Assembly (NCBI RefSeq): GCF_900101495.1
Contig: NZ_FMUS01000019.1
Coordinates: forward strand, 31,018-95,017
Reading direction: 5' to 3'
Source: Alkaliphilus peptidifermentans DSM 18978
GTDB taxonomy: Bacteria > Bacillota > Clostridia > Peptostreptococcales > Natronincolaceae
Length of the DNA: 64,000 bases
Shown: in pieces, positions 28,335 through 38,379 of the stretch
How the letters are laid out: each line of letters begins with the position of its first letter
How positions within the stretch are numbered: the first letter of the stretch is position 1
Notes under the pieces: generated by a model
What the model was told of the DNA's origin: nothing
Seen by the model: only the letters and a program-made list of their open reading frames with translations
Database searches by the model: none
Translations under genes and position numbers: made by a program

Positions 28335-28451
28335 AGTAATTTTAGCCATATTCCATATATAAACAACATAGTTCATTATACCCAAATATATTTTATATTT
28401 TCAACAATACCCCCACCTGTCATTGTCAGGAGAGGGTATTCCCTGTTATTA

Positions 28452-29477
28452 TTATCGATATCTTGATTTTGAATATTGAACATTCTGCTCTAATATATGC
28501 AAGGAATCCAAGGCTTTACCTGTACCCTTGGCAACGCAAGAGATAGCGTCCTCTGCAATAAATACCTGTATACCAGTTCGTTTTTCTATCAGTTTATCTA
28601 ATCCCCACAGCAAAGCGCCGCCACCAGTCATAATAATTCCCTGATTAGATATATCTGATGCAAGCTCTGGTGGAGTTCTTTCCAACACACTATGCACTGC
28701 ATCGGCTATTGCGGTTACTGTTTCATCAAGAGCTTCCATCATTTCATTGCTAGATATTTTTATATTAACCGGAAGACCAGAAACAAGATTTCTACCTCTA
28801 ACATCCATAAATGCCTCTGTCTCTCTAAAGAAAGCAGTGCCAATATTAATCTTCATCTCTTCTGCTGTTCTTTCTCCGATCATTATATTATGTTTTTTTC
28901 TCATATATCTTATTATAGACTCATCGAACTTATCACCAGCTACTTTAATAGATGTACTTACAACAATACCCCCCAGGGATATTACTGCTACGTCGGATGT
29001 TCCACCACCAATATCCACCACCATATGACCATTGGGCTTAGATATATCCAAACCAGCACCAATTGCAGCTGCTATAGGCTCCTCAATTAAATAGGTCATT
29101 CTTGCACCTGCTTCGTTGGTGGCATCAATTACAGCTCTCTTTTCCACTTCTGTAACACCACTGGGTACACACACTATAATTTTAGGTTTAAACAACAGTC
29201 TTCTTCCTGTTGTTTTTTGTATGAAATATTTTAACATTCTTTCAGTCATATCATAATCTGAAATAACTCCATCCTTCAAAGGACGAATTGCTACTATATT
29301 ACCTGGTGTCCTACCCAGCATTTTTCTAGCATCTTGCCCTACCGCTAAAATATTATTGGTGTTCTTATCAATAGCCACAACAGAGGGTTCCTGTAAAACA
29401 ATCCCTTTTCCTTTTGCAAATACTAAAACACTGGCTGTCCCCAAGTCTATACCAATATCACTTCCTATGCCAAACAT
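28452..29477 (-). CDS. mbl: Actin-like rod-shape protein Mbl
   Basis: The 341-residue MreB paralogue has phosphate-1 motif GIDLGTASVLVF, phosphate-2 DIGGGTSDVAVIS and adenosine motif IIMTGGGALLWGLDKL, with PSGVTEVEKRAVIDA typical of MreB/Mbl. It forms filaments under the membrane that direct sidewall peptidoglycan synthesis. The order spoIIID-mbl-flhO-flhP-fabZ is the same as in Bacillus, which is why I call Mbl rather than MreB. Complete. Confidence 0.94.
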   Translation of the reverse strand: MFGIGSDIGIDLGTASVLVFAKGKGIVLQEPSVVAIDKNTNNILAVGQDARKMLGRTPGNIVAIRPLKDGVISDYDMTERMLKYFIQKTTGRRLLFKPKIIVCVPSGVTEVEKRAVIDATNEAGARMTYLIEEPIAAAIGAGLDISKPNGHMVVDIGGGTSDVAVISLGGIVVSTSIKVAGDKFDESIIRYMRKKHNIMIGERTAEEMKINIGTAFFRETEAFMDVRGRNLVSGLPVNIKISSNEMMEALDETVTAIADAVHSVLERTPPELASDISNQGIIMTGGGALLWGLDKLIEKRTGIQVFIAEDAISCVAKGTGKALDSLHILEQNVQYSKSRYR

Positions 29478-29666
29478 TTTTTTCCCTCTCTTTCAACTCA
29501 TCATTTATTTTAATGTTAAATTTATATAAAAATTCAATCAAATACATAATAATACTTATTACTCTTAAGTATCAACTATATTTTCTATATAATCATTAAA
29601 ATTCCTTTTATTTTTTTCTTTTTTTATCTTTTTTTCAAGAATTTACTTTTTTTCTTCAAAAAAATA

Positions 29667-29702
29667 AAAAGACTCTCCTTAAAATGGAAAGCCTTTTTAT
29701 GA
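29667..29702 (-). terminator. Rho-independent terminator downstream of spoIIID
   Basis: AAAAAGGCTTTCC pairs with GGAGAGTCTTTTT around ATTTTAA on the minus strand, followed by T-rich sequence. It separates spoIIID from mbl. Confidence 0.75.
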
Positions 29703-29737
29703 GGGGTTAATTTATAGTTATAATTTGAGCATCAATG

Positions 29738-29989
29738 TTATGTCCCCATCTTGTACTTCATCTTTGTAGCTCTACCACCCCTAATATGTCTTTCGGCTTT
29801 ATTCACATCAAGTATATTTTTAACTTGATTTGCCACTAGAGGGTTTATCTTTGGAAGTCTTTCTGTTACATCTTTATGTACAGTACTTTTACTTACTCCA
29901 AAAACACGAGCAGTTTGTCTTACGGTAGCCCCTTCTTTCAAAATATAGTTTGCTATTTCCATTACTCGTTTTTCTATGTAGTCCTTCAA
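29738..29989 (-). CDS. spoIIID: Sporulation transcriptional regulator SpoIIID
   Basis: The 83-residue DNA-binding protein of the mother cell has MKDYIEKRVMEIANYI, helix-turn-helix ATVRQTARVFGVSKSTVHKDVTERLP and the C-terminal helix KAERHIRGGRATKMKYK, matching SpoIIID throughout. It activates or represses sigma-E and sigma-K regulon genes during sporulation. Located between a spoIIQ-spoIID region and mbl, the usual Firmicute position. Confidence 0.97.
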   Translation of the reverse strand: MKDYIEKRVMEIANYILKEGATVRQTARVFGVSKSTVHKDVTERLPKINPLVANQVKNILDVNKAERHIRGGRATKMKYKMGT

Positions 29990-30201
29990 AATAGTAACCC
30001 CCCTCTATCATAGAGTCTTAGTCTATAATATGAGTGAGGGATTGAATTTAGAATATTATTCTTTATTTATCTTAATTTTATAGTAATATTGAAAAACAAA
30101 TGATTAGCTATAGTTAATATTCAACTTTTTAACAATTATGTTATAATAACTACAGATAAAAAATCCAAAAACCTTAATAAATAAGCAAAGGGGGAAGCAT
30201 T

Positions 30202-30648
30202 ATGAATCTAAAAGCTAAGAATATAATGGAGACTGATATTATTTCCATCAATGAGGATGATAGTGTATATGAAGCAATAGAGTTATTGCTAAATAACAAA
30301 ATAAACTGTTTACCAATTCAGGACAAGGAAAGACTGTTAAAAGGTATAGTGACAGAGACGGATTTAATATATGTAGACAAGAAATTAAACCCTTCATCCT
30401 ACTATGCCTATGGAGAAGCAAATGTGCCTATTAATACAAGGATATTAAATAAAAGCTTAACTGAGTTAAAAACCTTGAAAATAAAAGAAGTTATGACATC
30501 AAAACTAATTAGCGTACAAGAGGACACAGAGCTAGAAAAAATAATTGATATTATTGTTAATAAAGGAATTAAAACAATACCCGTTATTAAAGACTTGAAA
30601 ATAATTGGTATAGTTACACGAAAGAACATACTTAAGTATTATTTATAA
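30202..30648 (+). CDS. CBS-domain pair protein
   Basis: A 148-residue protein made of two CBS domains: KNIMETDIISINEDDSVYEAIELLLNNKINCLPIQD...GIVTETDLIYV and IKEVMTSKLISVQEDTELEKIIDIIVNKGIKTIPVI...IGIVTRKNILKY. Such pairs bind adenosine nucleotides and sense energy state. No attached enzyme domain. It is a plus-strand single gene behind AAAGGGGGAAG, divergent from spoIIID. Its partner is unknown. Confidence 0.9.
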   Translation: MNLKAKNIMETDIISINEDDSVYEAIELLLNNKINCLPIQDKERLLKGIVTETDLIYVDKKLNPSSYYAYGEANVPINTRILNKSLTELKTLKIKEVMTSKLISVQEDTELEKIIDIIVNKGIKTIPVIKDLKIIGIVTRKNILKYYL

Positions 30649-30669
30649 GTATAAGGCTTAAATTCAATC

Positions 30670-30706
30670 AAAAACCCTAAGTATTAATCAAGAATACTTA
30701 GGGTTT
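30670..30706. terminator. Bidirectional terminator between the CBS gene and the spoIIQ-like gene
   Basis: AAACCCTAAGTATT and AATACTTAGGGTTT form a perfect 14-bp stem between two convergent genes. Confidence 0.85.
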
Positions 30707-30724
30707 ATATTAACAGTTAATTAT

Positions 30725-31558
30725 TTAATTATTAAATTTAGGAAGGTAATTTTGCGGATCCACATTATTTCCATTTTCAATCACCTGAAAGTGTAGAAGT
30801 GGCCCTTCAACCGATTTAGTCGATGCAGTTCTACCTACTCCACTAATAATTTGTCCCTTTTCTACAGTTACTCCCACCTTTACCATTGCATCTGTTGATA
30901 AATTACAATATCTTGTTAGTAAGTCTTCATTATGCTGAAGGGTTATAGTAATGCCCATTATAGTATCATTGATCACTTCAATAACTTCACCCTCTAATGC
31001 TGCCCGGACCGGTGATCCCTCCTCAGCATGTATGTCAATCCCTTTATGTGTACTCCATTGTTCAAGCGTTTGGTGGAAAACTAATCTATCATCAGCAAAT
31101 GGAAGCCCTTTTCTACCAATAACAGGCATTATCATATTTGCCCTTTGCTCACTTGAAACTATCATTGCATCTTCTGTATCATCTTCCATATCAGTATTGG
31201 CTTCGTCTGTTTGAAGAGACTGACTTTGCCCTATGGCTTGTCCTGTTTCAGATAAAGACTGCTGATTATTTCCGATCTCTGAAGTTGTTTGCGTATTAGG
31301 AAGCATAGCAGACTCACTGGGTTCATCTAAATTAGTATCCTCACCTTCTTCAACCAGAGTAATGTCAGGTTGCTCTTCAAACCTAGGCATATCCTCAGTT
31401 AATATGTAATCTGGCTCCTGATTTGATACCCAAATAGCAGTTACTGCTACAATACAAACACAAAGGAATAGAATTATATAAAATCCTTCCTTGTCTAAAA
31501 TGTTGTATAAGGACTTTTTTGGCCTTTTATTATCATTATTGTGGTTTTTATCTGACAT
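30725..31558 (-). CDS. spoIIQ: SpoIIQ-like M23/LytM-domain protein
   Basis: The 277-residue protein has one N-terminal membrane span (IILFLCVCIVAVTAIWVS), an acidic linker and a C-terminal LytM domain (HKGIDIHAEEGSPVRAALEGEV, RYCNL, GRTAS, LLHFQV). In SpoIIQ the domain faces the intermembrane space of the forespore and binds SpoIIIAH. The first zinc ligand His and Asp (H-x-x-x-D) are present, but the usual H-x-H is L-L-H, so the hydrolase is probably inactive, as in some SpoIIQ. The position between spoIID and spoIIID supports the name. ATG 31558 follows GGAGGTGGG. Confidence 0.85.
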   Translation of the reverse strand: MSDKNHNNDNKRPKKSLYNILDKEGFYIILFLCVCIVAVTAIWVSNQEPDYILTEDMPRFEEQPDITLVEEGEDTNLDEPSESAMLPNTQTTSEIGNNQQSLSETGQAIGQSQSLQTDEANTDMEDDTEDAMIVSSEQRANMIMPVIGRKGLPFADDRLVFHQTLEQWSTHKGIDIHAEEGSPVRAALEGEVIEVINDTIMGITITLQHNEDLLTRYCNLSTDAMVKVGVTVEKGQIISGVGRTASTKSVEGPLLHFQVIENGNNVDPQNYLPKFNN

Positions 31559-31674
31559 TAAACCCACCTCCATTTGATAGTATCTCCAGTTTGTCCATAT
31601 TCATACAATTACAGAATTAATTTTCTGGGTTTTCTATTGGAGGCGAATATTTCAACATTAAACATTGCTATTAA

Positions 31675-32685
31675 CTATAGGTAGCTCTTTATTTTACTTA
31701 ATATAGTCCCTTGATAATAGTGCTCTAAAATCTCTTGGTAGTTTGCTCCTCGTTCTGCCATTCCATTTGCCCCCCATTGGCTCATACCTACCCCGTGGCC
31801 ATATCCCTTGGTTGTAAACTCAACATTGCTTCCAGTAACCTTGATAGTAAAATCTGCTGAACGAAGCTGAAAAATTTCTCTTAGTTCTCTTCCGGTAAAT
31901 TCCTCATTACCAATAGTGATCCGTTTAATACTACCTCCACTAGACCTTTCCAGTATCTCTATTTGTCCTTCAAGATTACTACTACTTAGTTTAATATCTC
32001 TTCTCCGTTTTTTTAAATCACTAATGAATTTCTCAATAGTAACTTGTTGCTTATCGACTAATACCGGTGATCGTTCTTCATATGGACTTGAAACACTTCG
32101 TAGATAAGGAACCTCGCTGGAGAAAACATCCTCTGAGTTTTCTGTTTTCCCTCCGCTGGTGGAATGATATAAAGGCTCTATTGGGTTCATATTATAGGTC
32201 AATATTATACCTGTGGTAGATTCTACGGCTTCTTCTAACTTACCCCAATATTGGTACATCCATAGCCTACCATGACGTTCCCGAAGCTCATCCGTAGAAA
32301 GCCATTCCTGACAATGGGTATGATTTGTACAAAGAGGGGCACTTGGGTGTTGGGTGTTACCTTTATCATTAAAGCCTTTTAGCTTCCAAATTGCATATGT
32401 TCTTGCTGCCACAGCTTGTGCCTTTAAGGCCTCTATTTCAAAAGAAGCTGGCATTTCAGCTGCAACAACATTTAATATATATTCTTCAAGATACAGCTCC
32501 ATAACTCTATTTGTTTTATGATTATATACCTTAATAATTAAGTCCGATTCTACAGCCTCTATTTCTCTAGTTTGTTTATGTTTTTCTATTGCAGGTATAT
32601 CAATGCTACAGCTTGTAATGATTACTATTGGTATAATAAGTGTAGTTATTATAAATGTTATAATTCCAATTAGAATCCCCTTCAT
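31675..32685 (-). CDS. spoIID: Stage II sporulation protein D (lytic transglycosylase)
   Basis: SpoIID cleaves glycan strands during engulfment. The 336-residue protein has an N-terminal membrane anchor and the SpoIID domain: YILNVVAAEMPASFEIEALKAQAVAARTYAIWKL near residue 75 (catalytic Glu in the AAEMP region), STSGGKTENSEDVFSSEVPYLRSVSSP near 180 and GYGHGVGMSQWGANGMAERGANYQEILEHYY near the C-terminus. The murA-spoIID-spoIIQ-spoIIID order is conserved in Firmicutes. Confidence 0.96.
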   Translation of the reverse strand: MKGILIGIITFIITTLIIPIVIITSCSIDIPAIEKHKQTREIEAVESDLIIKVYNHKTNRVMELYLEEYILNVVAAEMPASFEIEALKAQAVAARTYAIWKLKGFNDKGNTQHPSAPLCTNHTHCQEWLSTDELRERHGRLWMYQYWGKLEEAVESTTGIILTYNMNPIEPLYHSTSGGKTENSEDVFSSEVPYLRSVSSPYEERSPVLVDKQQVTIEKFISDLKKRRRDIKLSSSNLEGQIEILERSSGGSIKRITIGNEEFTGRELREIFQLRSADFTIKVTGSNVEFTTKGYGHGVGMSQWGANGMAERGANYQEILEHYYQGTILSKIKSYL

Positions 32686-32759
32686 TAGTCAAAACCCCTT
32701 ATTCAAAAATTATAATAAGGTATATGTGAAACTAAAGAGGTTTAGAACTACCCAAAAAC

Positions 32760-32806
32760 TAAAAAAGAGCCATCGGTATTATACATCCAATAGCTCCATT
32801 TATATA
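32760..32806 (-). terminator. Rho-independent terminator of murA
   Basis: GAGCTATTGG and CCGATGGCTC form a stem with two mismatches on the minus strand, followed by TTTTTT, about 25 bp past the murA stop. Confidence 0.75.
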
Positions 32807-32829
32807 GAGTTAATATGCAATTAAATAAA

Positions 32830-34095
32830 TTATTCCTCTTCCCCATCTTCTCTGTAAATATTAGCCCCTATTGATTTAAGTTTTTCTTCAATCCTAACAT
32901 ATCCTCTATCAATATGTTCAGTGTTGCCTATTTCTGTTACTCCTTCAGCAACTAAGCCCGCCAATATTAGAGCAGCTCCTGCTCTTAAGTCAGTAGCTTT
33001 CACTGGTGCTCCTAAAAGATGTTTCTTTCCTTCTATAACAGCACTTCTACCTTCAATTTTTATATTAGCTCCCATTCGTTCTAGTTCACTAACATGCATA
33101 AAACGATTTTCAAATACCGTTTCAATAACTACTCCTGTACCTTCTGCAACACATAATAACGCCATAAATTGCGCCTGCATATCTGTTGGAAAACCAGGAT
33201 AAGGTAATGTTTTAATATCTATTGCTTTTGGTCTACCATTACCAATTACTCTTACACCGTTACCCTCTTCAATTACTTCTACATCGCATTCCTTTAGCTT
33301 TGCAATTGTTGGCTTTAAGTGGTCTATTACAACATTATCTACCAGTACATTACCACCAGTTATTGCTGCTGCAACCATATAAGTTCCTGCCTCTATTCTA
33401 TCAGGAATAACAGTATGGATTGCTCCACCTAACTTTTCAACTCCATTTATTTTAATAGTATCGGTGCCTGCCCCCATAACTTGACCACCCATTTTATTCA
33501 AGAAATTAGCTAAATCTGTAATTTCAGGTTCTTCAGCAGCATTTTCTATAATTGTCTGTCCCTCAGCCAAGACTGCAGCCATCATAATATTTTCAGTAGC
33601 TCCAACACTTGGAAAATCTAGATATATTTTATTTCCAATTAATTTTTCAGCCTTAGCTTCTACAAAACCGCATCCAAGTGTAATTTCTGCACCTAAGGCT
33701 TTAAATCCCTTTAGATGAAGATCTATTGGTCTGGTTCCGATGGCACATCCTCCCGGCATGGAAATTCTAGCTTTTCCCATCCTAGCAAGTAGTGGGCCCA
33801 TAACCAAAAATGATGCTCTCATTTTTCTAACCAGCTCATATGGAGATTCATAATTATCAATAGCTGATGAATTAACTTCTATTTTATCTCTTTCTATCCG
33901 TTTTACATCTGCTCCTAAACATGAGAGTACTTCACATATAACATCTACATCATTTAGAGCGGGAACATCCTCCAAAACGCATTTGTCAGTTGATAACAAG
34001 CTTGCAGCTAGAATTGGCAGTACTGAATTCTTAGCTCCGCTCACTCGAACAGTTCCCTTTAATGGTTTACTTTTCTGAACAATAATTTTTCCCAA
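32830..34095 (-). CDS. murA: UDP-N-acetylglucosamine 1-carboxyvinyltransferase
   Basis: MurA transfers enolpyruvate from PEP to UDP-GlcNAc, the first step of peptidoglycan precursor synthesis. The catalytic Cys is in [18 protein letters not shown] (near residue 115), with [13 protein letters not shown] at the N-terminus and [14 protein letters not shown] and [15 protein letters not shown] in the second half. I place the start at TTG 34095 (reads M-G-K-I-I-V-Q as in the family) because GAGAGGAA precedes it; the ATG seven codons upstream has no ribosome site. Confidence 0.95.
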   Translation of the reverse strand: MGKIIVQKSKPLKGTVRVSGAKNSVLPILAASLLSTDKCVLEDVPALNDVDVICEVLSCLGADVKRIERDKIEVNSSAIDNYESPYELVRKMRASFLVMGPLLARMGKARISMPGGCAIGTRPIDLHLKGFKALGAEITLGCGFVEAKAEKLIGNKIYLDFPSVGATENIMMAAVLAEGQTIIENAAEEPEITDLANFLNKMGGQVMGAGTDTIKINGVEKLGGAIHTVIPDRIEAGTYMVAAAITGGNVLVDNVVIDHLKPTIAKLKECDVEVIEEGNGVRVIGNGRPKAIDIKTLPYPGFPTDMQAQFMALLCVAEGTGVVIETVFENRFMHVSELERMGANIKIEGRSAVIEGKKHLLGAPVKATDLRAGAALILAGLVAEGVTEIGNTEHIDRGYVRIEEKLKSIGANIYREDGEEE

Positions 34096-34147
34096 AATAT
34101 GTTCCTCTCTTTCCATTGCGTAAGTCTACAATTGAGAAGCTTAATCA

Positions 34148-34981
34148 TTAATAAGTGCTTATTATTAAAGGAGTAGCAATCCATAAATATGTTCTATTTT
34201 CATATTCATTATATCTGGTTGCTAATTGCAGATTTACTTTCTTATTTTGATACGAGATAGCATGTGTCAACAAAGGACTATAGAGGGTGGTACTAGTATA
34301 TGCTTTATCGATAATTTCTTCTACTGGCTTTGCCTTAAGAAAAGTACCGATTTCCTCTACTATTATTTTAGATTCATTTATAGATTTCTCACCAGGGAAA
34401 CTACCCACTAGGCACAATGTAGTTTCTATATTATTTCCAAATTGACTTAATATCTCTTTACTTAAATCAGTCATTGCTACTATATCTTTATATCCTTTAT
34501 TCTGAACGATGTCAATAATAATATACGACTCTTTTAAATTGTCATTTTCAAAGCTATAAAGGATGACTACAGTAATCTCACCTGTTTTAGCTATGTATGT
34601 TGCTGTTATTTGGTTATATCCAATTTCTGAGTTTTTGTTTATAAATATGGTATCCTGGTAAGCTTCATCCATAAATTCATAATAAGGCTCATAATATTCT
34701 ATATTCTCTGTAATATTTATTTTACCTTCAATTTTTAAATCATCAAAAATCAAATATAAAGCCTTCTCCATTTCATTCATGGTAAAAAACTGATCTTGTA
34801 AATGCAAAGTATTATTTGTATTTACTTCCATTAAGTCTGCACCACTTTTGAGAAAAGCTTCAATCAATAGACTGTTTCCATCTGAAACAATATTATCATT
34901 TTCTGTAAAGTAGGCCCCCGCTGGTACATAAATTAAAAGCATAGTAATAATTAGTATAATAGCTATTAATAATTTTTTCAT
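34148..34981 (-). CDS. ywmB: YwmB-family protein
   Basis: The 277-residue protein starts with a signal-anchor (LLIAIILIITMLLIYVPAGAYF). The rest is the YwmB fold (TATA-box-binding-like) with YIAKTGEITVVILYS and LCLVGSFPGEK. YwmB genes lie directly upstream of murA and spoIID in Bacillus and Clostridia, as here, 32 bp away. Function is not established; an extracytoplasmic role in envelope or sporulation is likely from context. Confidence 0.82.
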   Translation of the reverse strand: MKKLLIAIILIITMLLIYVPAGAYFTENDNIVSDGNSLLIEAFLKSGADLMEVNTNNTLHLQDQFFTMNEMEKALYLIFDDLKIEGKINITENIEYYEPYYEFMDEAYQDTIFINKNSEIGYNQITATYIAKTGEITVVILYSFENDNLKESYIIIDIVQNKGYKDIVAMTDLSKEILSQFGNNIETTLCLVGSFPGEKSINESKIIVEEIGTFLKAKPVEEIIDKAYTSTTLYSPLLTHAISYQNKKVNLQLATRYNEYENRTYLWIATPLIISTY

Positions 34982-35017
34982 AATTTTACCTCCTCTTTAT
35001 TGTGTTTAACATAGAAA

Positions 35018-35102
35018 AAGAGAAGAGAACTAAAGAAATATACTGGATGTTAAAGGGGGACAAAAAACATCTTAGTTAAACTAGCTCTCTTCTCTTTCTA
35101 CT
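35018..35102 (-). other. Nested stem-loop between yueI-like gene and ywmB
   Basis: AAAGAGAAGAGA pairs with TCTCTTCTCTTT over about 60 bp, with inner pairs ACTAA/TTAGT and GATGTT/AACATC. On the minus strand it ends in TTTTTC, so it could terminate yueI or act as a leader attenuator for ywmB. Confidence 0.55.
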
Positions 35103-35217
35103 TTGATTATTGACAGGAGGTTTTTCAGTTATACATGCAAATAAAAAATTATAGTTAATAATTTACTTTATGTGTAATAGGATTGAGAATGATATTACAT
35201 TATTTAAGATTTAATAT

Positions 35218-35769
35218 TTACATCAATGGTCCACCATCTTCATCATTTTCGCATACTCCACATTTAATACCCATAAGCTTATCAATTAATGTAAGCTTCT
35301 TAAAGCTGGCTCCATAGTTGGAATCAATATCCATTATTTCTCCGTAGCAGTCGCTGCATAGTCCTTTATATCTTATATTGGTAAACTTTTTAGGTAACTT
35401 CTTTATTTCCTGCTCCACATTTTCTCTATCAACTGCCATTCTACTGGCTATTACAACTCCCATTGCATGTTTTGAGTCAGTATTAATTGTCTTATATTCT
35501 TTATTCTTTCTTTTGGCTAGTTCCATATATTTTCCCATAATCTTCATTGGAATCTTATTATTTACAATAATCATTTCAGCCCTAGAATCTTCTAAAGCTT
35601 TCTCTGTGTATAACAGACCCTCCATCAGCTTTGCATCTTCTATTTTTAAGGCCATAATAACTCGTTCGCGAAATTCCCCTAACCATATCTTTTTTTCCTC
35701 TGCCTTCAATTCGGGGGTTCCCTTTAAAGCAAATTCAACTGTCCTTTGCAATTCATCTTTTTCTGACAT
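35218..35769 (-). CDS. yueI: YueI family protein (DUF1694)
   Basis: The 183-residue protein has the YueI pattern: LQRTVEFALKGTPELKAEEKKIWLGEFRERVI at the start, followed by YTEKALEDSRAEMIIVNNKIPMKIMGKYMELAKRKN. It has an added C-terminal CSDCYG...CGVC cysteine pair resembling a zinc site, which is not in the short Bacillus form. Function is unknown. Single gene. Confidence 0.8.
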   Translation of the reverse strand: MSEKDELQRTVEFALKGTPELKAEEKKIWLGEFRERVIMALKIEDAKLMEGLLYTEKALEDSRAEMIIVNNKIPMKIMGKYMELAKRKNKEYKTINTDSKHAMGVVIASRMAVDRENVEQEIKKLPKKFTNIRYKGLCSDCYGEIMDIDSNYGASFKKLTLIDKLMGIKCGVCENDEDGGPLM

Positions 35770-35816
35770 TTTTTATCACCTCAATCAATTTTTATTATTT
35801 GTAATATACCCAATAA

Positions 35817-35925
35817 TATAATGAGTAATGAGTAATGAGTAATGAGTTAAGTTTTCCATTTTCAATCAACTTTATCTTTGCTTTTCATTACTCATTATTA
35901 ATTATTCATTACTCAATTATTTGTC
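35817..35925. repeat. TAATGAG tandem repeat forming an inverted pair
   Basis: ATAATGAGTAATGAGTAATGAG (period 7, 35817-35850) is followed about 40 bp later by CATTACTCATTATTAATTATTCATTACTCA, its inverted counterpart. The two arms could form a long AT-rich hairpin. No gene in this spacer. Confidence 0.65.
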
Positions 35926-36016
35926 ATTGTTTTTTTCTTCCGTTTGTCAACTTTACATAAATCGTTTATAATATGTATTAGAGAATAATCGTTTTTATTT
36001 ATTGGAGGAATCTTCT

Positions 36017-36430
36017 ATGAAATTTATGACAACTGCAGATAAAATTTTAATAGGTGTAATTATCATTGTTAGCATAGCCTCAATGTTTGCTATCCCTCTG
36101 CTTTTTACTCAAGCAATGGAGGGGAAAAATATTATTGTTAATTTAAATGGTGAAGTAATTTATCGTTTCCCTCTTACAGAGTCTGAAGAATCAGAGTTTA
36201 TCGTCTTCCCTTTTGAATTTGGAGGAAAGGAATATGAAGGAACTTTAGAATTAAAGGATGGTAGGGTTATGCTGCATCGTTTATCAGAAGAGATTACCCC
36301 ACTATCTATCCATACTGATATGGGTTGGATAAGTGAGTCCTATCATGTTATTATCGCTTTACCCATTAAACTTTTCATTACTGTAGAGGAAGCTGAGCCA
36401 GACCATGAATTTGATATATTGTCATTCTAA
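36017..36430 (+). CDS. NusG domain II-containing protein
   Basis: The 137-residue plus-strand protein has an N-terminal membrane span (ILIGVIIIVSIASMFAIPLLF) and an extracytoplasmic NusG_II-like beta domain: IIVNLNGEVIYRFPLTESEES...VFPFEFGGKEYEGTLELKDGRVMLHR. Such small anchored proteins are common in Clostridia, and their function is unknown. ATG 36017 follows GGAGGAAT; the frame is open five codons further up from a TTG. Confidence 0.75.
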   Translation: MKFMTTADKILIGVIIIVSIASMFAIPLLFTQAMEGKNIIVNLNGEVIYRFPLTESEESEFIVFPFEFGGKEYEGTLELKDGRVMLHRLSEEITPLSIHTDMGWISESYHVIIALPIKLFITVEEAEPDHEFDILSF

Positions 36431-36468
36431 AAATAGAAGAGCTGATAATTCAGCCCTTCTATTTTTAT
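36431..36468. terminator. Bidirectional terminator between NusG-II gene and atpC
   Basis: AAAAATAGAAG...CTTCTATTTTT with an inner GCTGA/TCAGC pair lies between two convergent genes; it ends the atp operon on the minus strand. Confidence 0.85.
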
Positions 36469-36470
36469 AT

Positions 36471-36878
36471 TTATTTCTTTTTTTCTACTACATTAATCCT
36501 GTTCAATGCTTTGTGTAAAGCAATTTCAGCTCTTATACGATCCATCTTTTCATAGTTGTTTTTTAATCGATCTTCTGCTCTTGCCTTTGCCTGCTTTGCT
36601 CTATCTACATCTATCTCTTCAGGCCATTCAGCAGCATCTGCCATAATGACTGTCTTTTCTAGATCTATATGAACAAATCCAGATGCAACTGCAGCTTCTC
36701 GCTTATTACCATCATTAATGATGGTCATTTGTCCTATACTAAGGGGCGCAACCATGGGAATATGATCATGCAAAATAGCAATATCTCCTGATGTTGATCT
36801 TACAATAACCTTTTCTACTTCTTCATCAAGAAGTATTTTATCTGGGGCTATTACTTGGAGATGAAACTTCGAAGCCAT
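36471..36878 (-). CDS. atpC: ATP synthase F1 epsilon subunit
   Basis: The 135-residue subunit has the N-terminal beta-sandwich (LQVIAPDKILLDEEVEKVIVRSTSGDIAILHDHIPMVAPL) and the C-terminal helical hairpin (DRAKQAKARAEDRLKN...IRAEIALHKALNRINVVE). It joins gamma to the c-ring and may inhibit ATP hydrolysis. Last gene of the operon, 8 bp from atpD. Confidence 0.96.
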   Translation of the reverse strand: MASKFHLQVIAPDKILLDEEVEKVIVRSTSGDIAILHDHIPMVAPLSIGQMTIINDGNKREAAVASGFVHIDLEKTVIMADAAEWPEEIDVDRAKQAKARAEDRLKNNYEKMDRIRAEIALHKALNRINVVEKKK

Positions 36879-36886
36879 CTCATCAC

Positions 36887-38284
<1,398 letters not shown>

Positions 38285-38379
38285 CTAACCTCCTTTTAAG
38301 CATAGTTAAAAGTGCAAAGCAAATTTTGCTTCTTATTATGTCACTTATAACTCTTCACTTTAAATTCTTAATTTTTTTA

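Noticed and set aside
28692..29090. 132-codon plus-strand reading frame inside mbl
   Set aside because: It is the antisense shadow of mbl, with Cys/His/Tyr-rich unnatural composition and no ribosome site.
35018..35102. T-box or other known riboswitch upstream of ywmB
   Set aside because: No T-box consensus or specifier structure was seen; only a nested stem-loop.
13770..35925. CRISPR array
   Set aside because: The repeated units are 7 bp, degenerate and without unique spacers, so they are not CRISPR repeats.
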